64,000 bases of DNA from Paenibacillus cellulositrophicus (GCF_009363095.1 NZ_CP045295.1:5671001-5735000), one strand, 5' to 3'. Positions 1-8,937 are shown, counted from the stretch's first letter. Numbers and translations: made by a program. The notes: generated by a model not told the origin, from the letters alone.

Positions 1-463
1 CAAAGGCATCCGCAAAAGTGCGGGCTTCCGCTTCAGACAGCATTCCGCGAAGAATGCCGTCGTGATGCAGCCTGGAGGCGGTCTCGATGACGCCCGTCAG
101 AATAGCTTCCGAATTCGCCGCTTCCGCCAGCGGGACCGCATCCTCGATATATTCGAACACAAGGCCGTATGGATACCCTTCTACGATCTCTCGGTCAATC
201 CTGTGGACCAGCTTGGGTGCGGCGTAGTGTTCGGCAAGATAATCGCTGACGCCCGCCCACTGCTGCAGCCGCTCGCTCCGATCGGGCGGAGCCAGCTTAA
301 CGTGAAGCCGCGTGCGGCCGTCCGACAAGCGGAGAGACAAATTGCCGAAGCCTCCCGGATTATAGATGTATGAAGCCTGGATATGATGGGGATCTAAGCC
401 GATCGCACCGGCATTCGCCGATGCCCATTTTTCGATGAGTCGTTCTGCCAGCCTTACATTCAT
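1..463 (-). CDS. Phosphotransferase family kinase (APH fold), N-terminal part only
   Basis: The frame reads leftward from an ATG at 463 and is open to the window edge, giving about 154 codons. A GGAGGCAGGAGG ribosome site lies just upstream of the ATG. The visible part resembles the N-lobe of aminoglycoside-phosphotransferase-fold kinases: a beta-rich start, a lysine in LHVKLAPP that could be the ATP-binding lysine, and the hinge-like stretch LVFEYIEDAVPL. The catalytic HGDxxxxN and DxD motifs would lie beyond the edge and cannot be checked. The substrate is unknown; such proteins phosphorylate antibiotics, sugars or choline-like metabolites. It is divergent from the GDPD gene at 713. Confidence 0.7.
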   Translation of the reverse strand, partial: MNVRLAERLIEKWASANAGAIGLDPHHIQASYIYNPGGFGNLSLRLSDGRTRLHVKLAPPDRSERLQQWAGVSDYLAEHYAAPKLVHRIDREIVEGYPYGLVFEYIEDAVPLAEAANSEAILTGVIETASRLHHDGILRGMLSEAEARTFADAF

Positions 464-554
464 AACAGCCTCCTGCCTCCTTGCTTTCTTTTGGGATATA
501 CCGGATATTGTAGCATGGAATGGGTCCGATTACCCGGCTGTCAAGAAGCAGGAA

Positions 555-580
555 AAAACCATTCGTTCACGAATGGTTTT
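555..580. terminator. Perfect hairpin between divergent genes
   Basis: Twelve-base arms (AAAACCATTCGT and ACGAATGGTTTT) are separated by 2 nt. A- and T-rich ends would let it terminate in either direction, but both flanking genes read away from it, so it ends no visible gene. It may be a relic, an operator, or a barrier between the two promoters. Confidence 0.5.
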
Positions 581-712
581 TAATATGTTAACGACGCTGC
601 CGCTGCGGGTCATTTTCCCCTGTTTGTAAAAATACTTTGACAAAGGGGTTATGCTCGGTTCGATTAAAGGATGAGGACAGCAACAAAAATTCGGATCATG
701 GGGTGAAAACAG

Positions 713-1426
713 GTGAATCAGCAACCGAAGTATGTAGCCCATCGGGGGCTTAGTATGCAGGCGCCTGAGAATACCGTCGCGGCTTTTGAACTGGCGGGCC
801 GGTCGGGGTTCTGGGGCATCGAATGCGATACCTATTGCACAACGGACGGCCGCTGGATTGTCCATCATGACCGTACCGTCGACCGGATGACGAACGGAAC
901 GGGGAGGACGAAGGATTTCGCGTTTGCCGAGATCCGCGAACTGAGCATCACCTCCGGAAATGGGATCAGCGATTATTCCGGCCTGCTAATCCCGACGCTG
1001 GAGGAAGTGTTGTCCGTCTGCGTCAAATACGGCATGCACGCATTTGTCGAGATTGAGGAATACCACCAAGATCGCGATCTGGAGAGGCTCGTTGAGCTGG
1101 TCCGCGGCTCCGGCATGATGGGGCAAATGAGCTTCATCTGCTTCAATGCCAACGATCTGTTAAAGGTGCGTGCCATCGATCCGGCGGTGCCGCTCGGCTT
1201 TTTATCAGCCAACCCGCCAAGCGCTGCAGACCTCGAGCTCATCGGCCGGCTTCAGCCCGCTTTTCTGGATTACGACTACCGTTCGACGACGCCGGATGAC
1301 GTACGATACTGCAGCAGGGCTGGAGTTGACGTGTCGATCTGGACTGTAAACGAGCGGGAGATTTCGCGGCCGTTTGAGGAGGCGGGTGCGGCCTATATTA
1401 CGACGGATACGATTTTGTGGGATTGA
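713..1426 (+). CDS. Glycerophosphodiester phosphodiesterase family protein
   Basis: The protein has 237 aa and starts with GTG behind a GGGGTGA sequence. Family members hydrolyse glycerophosphodiesters to glycerol-3-phosphate and an alcohol. The hallmark N-terminus is present: VAHRG near residue 8, APENT near 18, and the metal site ECDTYCTTDG near 38-47 followed by VHHD. The end carries the usual SIWTVNE segment (near 206) that closes the TIM barrel. No signal peptide is seen, so it is a cytoplasmic UgpQ-like form. A possible -35 TTGACA lies at 637-642 with no convincing -10. The gene stands alone. Confidence 0.9.
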   Translation: MNQQPKYVAHRGLSMQAPENTVAAFELAGRSGFWGIECDTYCTTDGRWIVHHDRTVDRMTNGTGRTKDFAFAEIRELSITSGNGISDYSGLLIPTLEEVLSVCVKYGMHAFVEIEEYHQDRDLERLVELVRGSGMMGQMSFICFNANDLLKVRAIDPAVPLGFLSANPPSAADLELIGRLQPAFLDYDYRSTTPDDVRYCSRAGVDVSIWTVNEREISRPFEEAGAAYITTDTILWD

Positions 1427-1735
1427 AAGAGGAGTCTCATTTTAATTATAAAAAGGAATCCTCAACCCCCATGTGGAAACTACTAGGCAGATGAATAACC
1501 GAAAGAGAGGAATATCGCGATGATGCCGGCTCAGGACCTACTGAATCCAAAAGCTTACCCGATGCAAAGTTTACATCTTTGCTCCATGCAGAGTCTATAT
1601 GACAAACAGCGGCGGTTGTTTTGCATGGAGCCTTATCTATTAACCGCATCATTTTCAATTCATTAGCAGGATGTTTGTCATGCAGGCTTTGCTACCTTAC
1701 CATCTGCAACTCACTTAGATGAAAGGGCGAAGCCA
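1427..1735. other. Intergenic region without a recognised gene
   Basis: About 310 bases. Short reverse-strand frames are present but have no ribosome site and no family resemblance. An imperfect inverted repeat (GAGGA at about 1430, TCCTC at about 1460) follows the GDPD stop and could be a weak terminator without a T-run. Nothing else is seen. Confidence 0.5.
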
Positions 1736-2002
1736 ATGAAATATGTATCTGCGAGCGACATTTTACCTGAACAGCTGCTTCAGGAAATTCAAAAATACGT
1801 CCAAGGCAGGACGATCTATATTCCTTCTCCGGAGGATGGCCGCAAAAAATGGGGCCAGCTTTCGGGACAGCGGGATTATCTGCGGAAACGCAATCTGGAG
1901 ATCAGGCAATCGTTTCGTAAAGGAAATGGTGTGGAGCAGCTCTCCCAGTCCTATTGCCTCGCTGAAGAAACGATCCGGAAGATCGTATACCAGAAAAATT
2001 AA
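1736..2002 (+). CDS. CD3324-family small HTH protein
   Basis: The protein has 88 aa with an AAAGGG ribosome site about 10 nt before the ATG. The N-terminal YVSASDILPEQLLQEIQKYV, the central IYIPSPEDGRKKWG and the C-terminal LSQSYCLAEETIRKIV match the CD3324/Mor-like group of short proteins. In these a C-terminal helix-turn-helix follows a small N-terminal domain. The last 30 residues look like the HTH. Function in this family is not established; a DNA-binding role is inference. It is monocistronic, with an intrinsic terminator directly downstream. Confidence 0.75.
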   Translation: MKYVSASDILPEQLLQEIQKYVQGRTIYIPSPEDGRKKWGQLSGQRDYLRKRNLEIRQSFRKGNGVEQLSQSYCLAEETIRKIVYQKN

Positions 2003-2006
2003 TGCC

Positions 2007-2049
2007 AGGGGCTTGCGTGTGATCAACAACCAACGCGAGCCCCTTTTTG
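2007..2049 (+). terminator. Intrinsic terminator after the CD3324-family gene
   Basis: Arms GGGGCTTGCGT and ACGCGAGCCCC, one mismatch, are followed by five T. It lies 5 nt after the stop codon. Confidence 0.85.
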
Positions 2050-2148
2050 TATCCTAAATGGTTATGTGTATTCTCTGCATATTGTTTCAAAGCGCCAACC
2101 GATATACTTTACGGTAAAAGATAAAAGGCTCTTTGAGGAGGATCCAAC

Positions 2149-2691
2149 ATGGCAGAAATAACGGTTGAATTAAGCAGGCGTGATACACAATTGATCATCT
2201 ACAATCTCTACCCCCTGTATCTTCACGATTTAGCAGGGATCCGTAACGTGCTTCCCAATCGGTATGGCGTCTTTGAAGACAGTGATGCCTTTCAAACGCT
2301 TCAGCAGCAAATGCCCGAGTTTGATATTTGGTGGGAAAAAGAGGAGTGCCTTTTTCCTTTTTTGATTCGGGTCGACGAAGTGCCCGCAGGATTCGCATTG
2401 ATTGCCACGCCGCCTTATGTGGAGGATGACAGCGACTTTTTGGTGAACGAATATTTTATACTGCAGCCTTTCCGGGGTCAGGGGGTTGCCGAGGAGGCCA
2501 TTACCCAAATCTTCAACCGGTTCCAGGGAAAATGGCTGATCTACACGACTCCGACAGAGAGGAATTCAAGGACCATTCATTTTTGGAGAAAAACCCTGGC
2601 GCGTTATACAAACAACAGGTTCACTGAAGAGGACAAGGAACTGCGGGCTGAGATCGGGGCGGCAAAGGTGTTCAATTTTACAAACAAATAA
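2149..2691 (+). CDS. GNAT-family N-acetyltransferase
   Basis: The protein has 180 aa and a strong AGGAGG 8 nt before the ATG. The central fold is that of a GNAT enzyme using acetyl-CoA. Beta strands lead to VNEYFILQPFRGQGVAEEAI (about residues 102-121), where RGQGVA is the acetyl-CoA pyrophosphate-binding motif A. IYTTPTERNSRTIHFWRK (about 131-148) corresponds to motif B and the C-terminal strand. The first 60 residues carry an aromatic-rich extension seen in some small-molecule acetyltransferases. The substrate cannot be read from the sequence. It is monocistronic, with a terminator following. Confidence 0.85.
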   Translation: MAEITVELSRRDTQLIIYNLYPLYLHDLAGIRNVLPNRYGVFEDSDAFQTLQQQMPEFDIWWEKEECLFPFLIRVDEVPAGFALIATPPYVEDDSDFLVNEYFILQPFRGQGVAEEAITQIFNRFQGKWLIYTTPTERNSRTIHFWRKTLARYTNNRFTEEDKELRAEIGAAKVFNFTNK

Positions 2692-2700
2692 GTAGTCAGG

Positions 2701-2732
2701 CGGCTGATCGATAAGATCGGCTGTTTTTTTGT
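2701..2732 (+). terminator. Intrinsic terminator after the GNAT gene
   Basis: The stem CGGCTGATC / GATCGGCTG pairs with two G-U wobbles and is followed by seven T. Confidence 0.7.
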
Positions 2733-2855
2733 TCTAATTCATGGCTGTTGCGATCCACCAATGGGTCCGATTCTACGAGAGGGAAAATCTTTTTTGCCGC
2801 ACTTGTATACATATGCACCTACCCAAACGTTGTACTGCTTGGAGGGAGGTTGAAA

Positions 2856-3353
2856 GTGGATAATGATCAGATGCTGCGGCTGATGCAGGATAAAATGAAA
2901 CAGATTCAGCGGTACCTGATTCGCCTGGGGGCAAGCAGGGCTGACGCCGAGGATATCGTCCAGGACGCGGTGTATAAAGGTCTCCTGTATATTGATTCCA
3001 TTGGGCCTGATAAATTTTCGGCGTGGCTGTATCGGGTCGCACTCAATCGATATTACGATATGCTCCGAAAACGCAAACGAATCGAGATTTCGATGGAAGA
3101 GGCGACGGTGGAAGGCAGTGAAATTCCAGAGGAAATCCTGCTGCGAAAGGAACGGAGAGAAGAGATCGAAAAGGTGATGGAAGAGCTGACTCCGATCTAT
3201 AAACAGCTGCTTATTTTAAAATACGAACTAGGTTTTAGCTATAAAGAAATCTCTGAACTCATAGCCATTCGCGAGGAGAAGGTGAAGACGTACTTATATC
3301 GGGCACGCAAACTATTTCAGAAAAAATATGGAGGACTGCATGATGAACGATAA
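2856..3353 (+). CDS. ECF-type RNA polymerase sigma factor
   Basis: GTG at 2856 is chosen because GGAGGGAGG lies 7-8 nt upstream; an open frame extends to 2748 but has no ribosome site. The protein is 165 aa. Region 2 (about residues 10-75) includes ADAEDIVQDAVYK, the core-binding helix, and the -10 recognition segment. Region 4 (about 110-160) includes YKQLLILKYELGFSYKEIS with an HTH. There is no region 3, as in ECF sigmas. The 3' end overlaps the anti-sigma gene by 14 nt, which is strong evidence of coupled synthesis. By context it responds to cell-envelope conditions sensed by the membrane anti-sigma. A specific ECF target promoter was not recognised upstream. Confidence 0.9.
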   Translation: MDNDQMLRLMQDKMKQIQRYLIRLGASRADAEDIVQDAVYKGLLYIDSIGPDKFSAWLYRVALNRYYDMLRKRKRIEISMEEATVEGSEIPEEILLRKERREEIEKVMEELTPIYKQLLILKYELGFSYKEISELIAIREEKVKTYLYRARKLFQKKYGGLHDER

Positions 3354-4338
3354 CGAATCCAGCTTTGATGATGGGGCGAAGCTGTCGGCTCTCGTCAGGA
3401 AGGCACGCCGCAGAACGATGCTGAGGAACGCAATCATATCGTTGGGAATTACGCTATTTATCCTTGCGGGAGGGTGGTTTGCGAATTTACAGCTGCAGTA
3501 CAGGAGCTCGGAACATGCGATGCGTGATATTGAGATGCTTAAAGTGATCAGTGGTCCCAACCAGTATATAATTAGTTTCCAATTTAACTACGGCTTTCTT
3601 CACGGTACACTCGGGTATCGGACATATAAGCTTGTGGATGGAGTCCCGGTCATCTGGGGGGAAGAAAACTACGAGTTCAGTTCCTGGGGAAGTTTCTCTT
3701 TGCCTCCCGGCGACTATTCAGACCTGTCGCTTCTTGACCCAGATATGGAGGCCAAAGGATTTCATTATTCACGTCCCTATAACCGCTATAATGGCGAGAG
3801 AGAGATGCTGTTCTATCTTCCGATTGTAAAATATGCGAACTATCTTAACGAGCTTCCGCAGCTTAAGGACATGGATGGACGGAAGCGGGTTGAAATGGGC
3901 ATTTCTTTTGATAAAAATTATACGATGAAGCAGATCAAGTCGATGCTTCCGCCAGGCGTCCATCCTGTATGGTATTGGGTAGACACTTACTCGGATATGA
4001 AGCCATATACGGCCGCTAAAATGCCTGATGGATCCGTTATTGATCCGTTTCCCGACTGGGCGAGCAGCGTATACGGTTTTGGAGTTCATCCGGATCGTAA
4101 TGATGTTTCTGAAAAGGATTTTCTTAGCGCACTGGAATACGGAGTGCATCACAATCGAAAATATAAGCAGGAATTTAAGCGGATTTATGATTATTTACGC
4201 AAGGATAAAGAACAACCGGAAACAAGCGACGTGCGCCTGTTTGGCGTTGTCGTGACGGGAACGGCCGAAAGCCTGAAAGCTTTGCAGGGTCAGCCCTATG
4301 TAAAAGCAGCCGTCATGGGTGCAACCGTCGACAGATGA
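3340..4338 (+). CDS. Membrane anti-sigma factor (Sigma_reg_N/C type)
   Basis: The start is ATG 3340 (or the adjacent ATG 3343), because GGAGG at 3330-3334 is inside a longer frame and serves as its ribosome site. About 332 aa. The cytoplasmic N-terminus (about 1-31) is expected to hold the sigma. One transmembrane helix follows, AIISLGITLFILAGGWFA (about 31-48), then a large extracytoplasmic domain. That domain's end (about 170-330) resembles the sigma-factor-regulator C-terminal domain, with KRVEMGISFDKNYTM and DVRLFGVVVTGT. It inhibits the sigma encoded just upstream. No protease-cleavage motif can be named from sequence. A terminator follows. Confidence 0.85.
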   Translation: MMNDNESSFDDGAKLSALVRKARRRTMLRNAIISLGITLFILAGGWFANLQLQYRSSEHAMRDIEMLKVISGPNQYIISFQFNYGFLHGTLGYRTYKLVDGVPVIWGEENYEFSSWGSFSLPPGDYSDLSLLDPDMEAKGFHYSRPYNRYNGEREMLFYLPIVKYANYLNELPQLKDMDGRKRVEMGISFDKNYTMKQIKSMLPPGVHPVWYWVDTYSDMKPYTAAKMPDGSVIDPFPDWASSVYGFGVHPDRNDVSEKDFLSALEYGVHHNRKYKQEFKRIYDYLRKDKEQPETSDVRLFGVVVTGTAESLKALQGQPYVKAAVMGATVDR

Positions 4339-4362
4339 ATGAAGTGTCCCGACTTAATCAGG

Positions 4363-4404
4363 AAAAGAAGGTATCCGCTAAGTGCGAACGGCTGCCTTCT
4401 TTTT
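4363..4404 (+). terminator. Intrinsic terminator between convergent genes
   Basis: The stem built on GAAGG ... CCTTC, with an inner CCG ... CGG, is followed by five T. It ends the sigma/anti-sigma operon and, on the other strand, could also serve the WYL regulator. It shares sequence with the dispersed repeat noted near 34029. Confidence 0.7.
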
Positions 4405-4415
4405 AACTCATGGGA

Positions 4416-5366
4416 TCAAAAATAGCATTTTGTGATCGTTTCTATTTTTTGCCGGATATAAGCTACAGCCTCGATAGGCTCCACGATTTTTGCTTCTCCC
4501 CCTAAGGGCCAAATCAAATCTGCAAAAAACGCGATCTTTTGGGCTGGAATCCGCATGCGTAAAGTCCCACTTCCATCTTCATGAACTGCTATGTGAGCAC
4601 TGAACCAGACGTTGGTTTCAAGCGAACGTACGCCTTCTTCTGTTAATTCGACGATCAAATCGCACTGCTGATTAAAGCGGGTCAAATCCGGTGTGATCCA
4701 ATCAAATACCGATCGTCCGCTCAGATCCTGCCGGTCAGGAGAGGCATCGTTCAAACTTGCTGAGCTGATTCGGTCTGCGCGGAAAAGCCGGTAGGTCTGG
4801 CGGAGGAAGCAATAGGCCGGACAATACCAGTATCCTTCGTTCGCATAGAGGCCGACGGGCTGGATATCTCTTTGTGTGACGCCATCGCCGGATTTATACG
4901 CAATGGTCACGACGCTGTCGTTCATGATCGCTTGCAGCAGGGTCTGGAGGCAGTCAGCGGACATCGTCCGATGAGGATTCCAAATGACCACCCGATTTCG
5001 CAGCCGGTCGATCTGCTCTTTCGTATCGGCAGGCAAGTAGTGATAAAACTTGTGAATCGCTGCAGCCGCACTTTCGTCAAAGGGAACGGAACCAAAGTAC
5101 TGCAGGGATTGGCAGGCAAAAAATACGGCGACCGCTTCGTTCTCTGAAAAGGCAATCGGCGGAAGCATCCGTTCTTGAAGCAGCCGGTAACCGCCGCCGC
5201 GCCCCTGTACGGAATAGATCGGAAACCCTACCTCGCTCAGTTCCTGCAAATCCCGGGTAATCGTCCGCGGAGACAAGCCGAACTCGTCGGCGAGCTCCCT
5301 GACCGTAAACGACCTTTTGGCGTTAATCACCATCATTAACTGAATCAAGCGCTGTGATTTGATCAA
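4416..5366 (-). CDS. YafY-type transcriptional regulator (HTH_11 + WYL)
   Basis: About 316 aa. The TTG at 5366 is preferred because GCGAGGGATGAG precedes it and the protein then starts at the usual KSQRLIQLMM; a longer frame reaches an ATG at 5402 without a ribosome site. An N-terminal winged HTH (about 5-60, FTVRELADEFGLSPRTITRD) is followed by a WYL domain (about 125-210) with DIQPVGLYANEGYWYCPAYC. A C-terminal WCX extension completes it. WYL domains bind nucleic-acid or nucleotide-like ligands. It is divergent from a DinB-family gene, a common pairing, and an inverted repeat (AAATAAG/CTTATTT, 5414-5438) lies between them. Confidence 0.85.
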   Translation of the reverse strand: MIKSQRLIQLMMVINAKRSFTVRELADEFGLSPRTITRDLQELSEVGFPIYSVQGRGGGYRLLQERMLPPIAFSENEAVAVFFACQSLQYFGSVPFDESAAAAIHKFYHYLPADTKEQIDRLRNRVVIWNPHRTMSADCLQTLLQAIMNDSVVTIAYKSGDGVTQRDIQPVGLYANEGYWYCPAYCFLRQTYRLFRADRISSASLNDASPDRQDLSGRSVFDWITPDLTRFNQQCDLIVELTEEGVRSLETNVWFSAHIAVHEDGSGTLRMRIPAQKIAFFADLIWPLGGEAKIVEPIEAVAYIRQKIETITKCYF

Positions 5367-5493
5367 TACACGCTCATCCCTCGCCACATATTTTTCTTCC
5401 ATATTATCACATAAAATAAGCCAAGTTCTGACTTATTTAGGTGTTATATTCATGCTCGTAATGATCCTCTGCCCCGAAGAAAGGATGAGAGAA

Positions 5494-6012
5494 ATGAATC
5501 CGGAAGTATCCCGCATCAAGGATTTGCTGTTTGAAGAGATGGAGCTTGCGCTCACGACGACCACCTCGCTGCTCTCCATGATCGAGGAGGAGCACTGGGA
5601 GTATCGTCCTCGCGAGAACATGCGGAGCTTAATCGAGCTTGCCCGCCATCTTGTTCAGGTCCCCGAGCAAGAACTGGCCATTTTGCAGGAACAACCCATG
5701 GAGCAGGTTAGAAGTCTGGTCATGTCCGTTATGCATGTAAAAGACGCAGCCGCCCTGTCAGAGGTCATGCATCGCGGAGTCTCAGCGTTAAAAGACTACA
5801 TGAACGACTTGGATGAGGCAGACCTGCTGCACAAATCGACCGCCCCTTTTTTTGCCAAGCACCAGCCGTCTGTCCAGATCAAATGGTTGATCGAGATTAC
5901 GACACATATCTATCACCACCGCGGCCAAATGTTTACCTATATGAAGCAGCTTGGCATCCCGGTTTCGATGTACGATCTGTACGGACCGGCGTCAAAGTCG
6001 TGGACGTTATGA
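5494..6012 (+). CDS. DinB-family protein
   Basis: ATG 5494 is chosen for the AAAGGA about 9 nt upstream; the frame runs further but without ribosome sites. 172 aa. It is a four-helix DinB/YfiT fold with three likely metal ligands: His in ELARHLVQ (about 49) and the HxxxH of ITTHIYHHRGQ (about 142-146). The family includes thiol-dependent transferases and DNA-damage-inducible proteins of unclear activity, so no reaction is assigned. It lies divergent from the WYL regulator, which probably controls it. Downstream is a hairpin at 6066-6084 (CCGGCAC/GTGCCGG) without a T-run. Confidence 0.8.
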   Translation: MNPEVSRIKDLLFEEMELALTTTTSLLSMIEEEHWEYRPRENMRSLIELARHLVQVPEQELAILQEQPMEQVRSLVMSVMHVKDAAALSEVMHRGVSALKDYMNDLDEADLLHKSTAPFFAKHQPSVQIKWLIEITTHIYHHRGQMFTYMKQLGIPVSMYDLYGPASKSWTL

Positions 6013-6226
6013 ACCATAGGCGGGAAATAGTTGTGCAGATGGAACAGTGTAGAAGAAATAAAAAACCGGCACAAAGTGTGCCGGTTCCATGCAACGCCGG
6101 GTTGCTAAAAAAGCCATAGATACATAATAGTCTATAAAAAAATTGAAAATAAGTCTATTCCTTTTTTGGGATAGATTGTATGTTATATAAGCGACCGCGG
6201 CGCAAATACGTTAAGGGAGATCCTTC

Positions 6227-7081
6227 ATGGAGCCATATTATTGGGATGGTCAAATCGAGTATTTAAAAAGGTCTACTGCCTTGTATTATAACGATGATTA
6301 TATTGATTTTCTGATTCATCGCGTATGGAACATTGTTGATCCCGTTCGAATCGTAGATTTTGGATGTGGTTATGGGCATTTGGGGCTCCGATTGCTGCCT
6401 CTGCTGCCAGCCGGTTCGGAATATGTCGGTGTCGATGCCGGTGTTAAGCTGATAGAGCATGCAAGAGAGCTCTTTCGAAATCTACCATACCGGTCGGAGT
6501 TCATTGCCGCGGATTTTAACTCAGTATGCTTTGATGAGGAATTTGATCTTGCCGTATGCCACGCGGTACTGCTGCATATGAACGACCCGCTTAGCACGCT
6601 GAAAAGAATGAAAGCTTCTGTCAAACCCGAAGGAAAAGTTGCTGCATTCGAGCCTCATTGGATCGGAAATAGTGCAGGTTTCCACTTGGATGGCATTGAT
6701 CAGTCCACGGTGATTCCATTGGGGCAGTTGCAGGAGTTGTTTGAGCGAGACTTGAAACGCACCGGTAAGGACGGAAACATCGGAATCAAGCTGCCTTTAT
6801 ACTTCAATCGGTTGGGATTACGTAATGTCCAATGCCGGTTGAGCGATAAAGTAAACATTTATGATCCCACAGCGAAGATAGGTGCCGATATTTATGAAGC
6901 TATGCAGTTCAGTAGCCCGGGGGAGCGTTCAGCATTTATTGATATCCTGTTAGAGAGAGGAATGTCAATGGAAGGGGCCATCCGACAATATGAATGTGAA
7001 AATGCAATGTCGGAGTTATTTACCTCATCAACAGCGGCCACCTATGCAGCGGGTATGAAAATCACCTTCGGAACGGTGTGA
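6227..7081 (+). CDS. Class I SAM-dependent methyltransferase
   Basis: 284 aa, with GGGAGA 8 nt before the ATG. Motif I is VDFGCGYGH (about residues 43-51), the SAM-binding glycine loop. An acidic residue ends the next strand (YVGVDAG, about 66-72). FDLAVCHAVLLHM (about 106-118) is motif IV, and the MKASVKPEGKVAAFEPHW segment (about 128-145) is post-motif IV. The C-terminal half is longer than a bare Rossmann domain and probably forms a substrate lid. The methyl acceptor is not evident. It is monocistronic with a terminator. Confidence 0.85.
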   Translation: MEPYYWDGQIEYLKRSTALYYNDDYIDFLIHRVWNIVDPVRIVDFGCGYGHLGLRLLPLLPAGSEYVGVDAGVKLIEHARELFRNLPYRSEFIAADFNSVCFDEEFDLAVCHAVLLHMNDPLSTLKRMKASVKPEGKVAAFEPHWIGNSAGFHLDGIDQSTVIPLGQLQELFERDLKRTGKDGNIGIKLPLYFNRLGLRNVQCRLSDKVNIYDPTAKIGADIYEAMQFSSPGERSAFIDILLERGMSMEGAIRQYECENAMSELFTSSTAATYAAGMKITFGTV

Positions 7082-7117
7082 GTGATAATCCACACAATAA
7101 AAACTATGAAGCAGATC

Positions 7118-7152
7118 AAAGCAGCGGATCCCAACGATCGGCTGCTTTTTTT
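7118..7152 (+). terminator. Intrinsic terminator after the methyltransferase
   Basis: Arms AGCAGCGGATC and GATCGGCTGCT, one mismatch, 5-nt loop, seven T. Confidence 0.85.
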
Positions 7153-7235
7153 CGCTAACCGTTCCGGATAACCTCATTTTATAACGCACTGTATGGTACA
7201 ATTTGGAATTATGAGAACATCTTTGGGGAGGTAAC

Positions 7236-7862
7236 ATGCGCTTAAAAGCATGCATATTGATCATCTTATTCGTCTTAACGGGATGTTTTGCAGAGAGTAA
7301 GGAAACGACGTCACCTGAGAGGGAATCTAGCCCTGCCAAAATAGAGCTGGTACCCGTTGATTTGTTTAAGGGGGAGGCAGCCAAGTTTCAGCCATTCGTC
7401 GGGGCGATGTCCGGTGCATTTAAACTGAAATATGAAGGGAGCAAGCCAAACGCTAATTTGGACATAGACATTTGGAAGGACGGTCAGAAAGTAGATTCTA
7501 TAGGCTGGATAGGGGATGTGTTTTACAGCCCGGATGAGCAAAGCAATAACGAAGTAGAAGTGATTATATCCATTGACACGGTAACCATGGGGGAGAAGGA
7601 CGAGTCTGCAATCATAAAGGTCAGCACGATTGGCCGCTCAGGATCTAGCCTACTCACATTTCAGATTCCTTGGGACAAAAAGCTGACGGCCCGAGGATTG
7701 ATCCAGGATGCGGAGCCGCGTTCGTTTAGGGCCGATCAGGCCGTGCATGTGTTTGGCATGCAAGCCACAAGCTCTAATACCATGCGTACATCGGATCTTT
7801 CAACGGAATCGTTAAGCCAAACGAAGTGGGCACTCGTATTCACCTTACAGTTTGAAGAGTAA
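7236..7862 (+). CDS. Putative lipoprotein of unknown function
   Basis: 208 aa, with GGGGAGG 6 nt before the ATG. The N-terminus is a classic lipoprotein signal: MRLK, a hydrophobic stretch CILIILFVL and the lipobox LTGC, with Cys17 as the predicted acylated residue. A polar linker rich in E, S and T follows. The remaining 170 residues are predicted mostly beta (for example GAFKLKYEG, NEVEVIISIDTVTMG, LLTFQIPW). I do not recognise a family. It would be anchored outside the membrane. Spacing to the next gene is 70 nt and both share orientation, so co-transcription is possible. Confidence 0.75.
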   Translation: MRLKACILIILFVLTGCFAESKETTSPERESSPAKIELVPVDLFKGEAAKFQPFVGAMSGAFKLKYEGSKPNANLDIDIWKDGQKVDSIGWIGDVFYSPDEQSNNEVEVIISIDTVTMGEKDESAIIKVSTIGRSGSSLLTFQIPWDKKLTARGLIQDAEPRSFRADQAVHVFGMQATSSNTMRTSDLSTESLSQTKWALVFTLQFEE

Positions 7863-7932
7863 TAACCTTTAAGGTAAAGTTCTAGCGTGTTTCCTCATTT
7901 CTTATGAAACTTTATATTCACAAGGAGAAATC

Positions 7933-8937
7933 ATGGACCCCCAAATAAAATTAATGTTCCTGAACGAGCATGCCGCAGAAGGTGCTGCCCGGTTTGGCGT
8001 TAGCCCAAAGGAGCTGACTTTCATCGGAGGCTTTCAAAACTTTATTTATTCCTACATAAATGGCGATTCAAAATATATCCTCCGTTTCACCCCGAGCACG
8101 CTTCGCACATGGAAAGGACTTGCGGCTGAGATCGAATGGATTCGTTATCTTTCGGAGAATGGACTGCCTGTCTCAGAACCAGTATCTTCAATTGACGGGA
8201 AAGACATCGAACGGGTGCAAGGAAATGCCATTGATTTCTACGTGACGTCATTCAGGCACGCGAGTGGTCGTAAAATCGGGTACCCGGAGTGTTTAGGAAA
8301 CGCCCTGCTTTATGAACAATGCGGACGCATCACCGGCCATCTTCACGAACTGTCGAAGCGTTATAAGCCAATTCTCAGAAGACATACTTGGAAGTCTAAT
8401 GAATACCTCTTGCAAGCCAAAAATGTGCTGCCCTCAGAACATCAACCGATACTTCAGGCCCTGGATGAGCTTAAAGCACAGCTGGCTGTCCTGCCAGCTT
8501 CGGAGGATCAATTCGGGTTGATCCACGGGGATATTAATGTCGGGAATTTTATGGTGGATGAAGCTGGAGGAATCACACTTTTCGACTTCGACGAATGCCA
8601 GTACAGCTGGTATGTCGAAGACATCGCCGTCCAGCTTTATTATTTGCTGTATGTTTATGGGGAGGATTCGAAATCCGAGCGGAAAGCGCAGTATGAACTT
8701 TTCGTTAAACATTTCGTGCGTGGCTATACCGAGGATGGGCGTACTATGCCTGATGGCTGGAAAGACCATCTGCCGCTCTTCCTTAGACTGCGTGAAATCA
8801 TTGTATTCGTCGGTATGCACCGGAGCTGGGATTTACGTGAACCGGACGATTGGACCCGCGATTTTTTGCAGGATAGTCGGATGCGAATCACGAATGGAAT
8901 TTCCTTAATCGATGAGTTCAGTCCGCCACATGCATGA
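7933..8937 (+). CDS. Aminoglycoside-phosphotransferase-fold kinase
   Basis: 334 aa, AAGGAG 7 nt before the ATG. The N-lobe carries FIGGFQNFIYSY, a glycine-rich turn, and YILRFTPS, where the expected ATP-binding lysine position reads Arg. The catalytic loop is LIHGDINVGNFM (HGD at 198-200, Asn about 205). The metal-binding motif is LFDFDE (DFD at 218-220). These are diagnostic of the APH/choline-kinase/homoserine-kinase ThrB2-like group. The substrate is not deducible, and resistance to an aminoglycoside should not be assumed. A strong terminator follows at 8973. Confidence 0.85.
   Translation: MDPQIKLMFLNEHAAEGAARFGVSPKELTFIGGFQNFIYSYINGDSKYILRFTPSTLRTWKGLAAEIEWIRYLSENGLPVSEPVSSIDGKDIERVQGNAIDFYVTSFRHASGRKIGYPECLGNALLYEQCGRITGHLHELSKRYKPILRRHTWKSNEYLLQAKNVLPSEHQPILQALDELKAQLAVLPASEDQFGLIHGDINVGNFMVDEAGGITLFDFDECQYSWYVEDIAVQLYYLLYVYGEDSKSERKAQYELFVKHFVRGYTEDGRTMPDGWKDHLPLFLRLREIIVFVGMHRSWDLREPDDWTRDFLQDSRMRITNGISLIDEFSPPHA

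Noticed and set aside
1446..1658. 70-codon minus-strand frame in the gap after the GDPD gene
   Set aside because: No ribosome site or promoter and no family resemblance.
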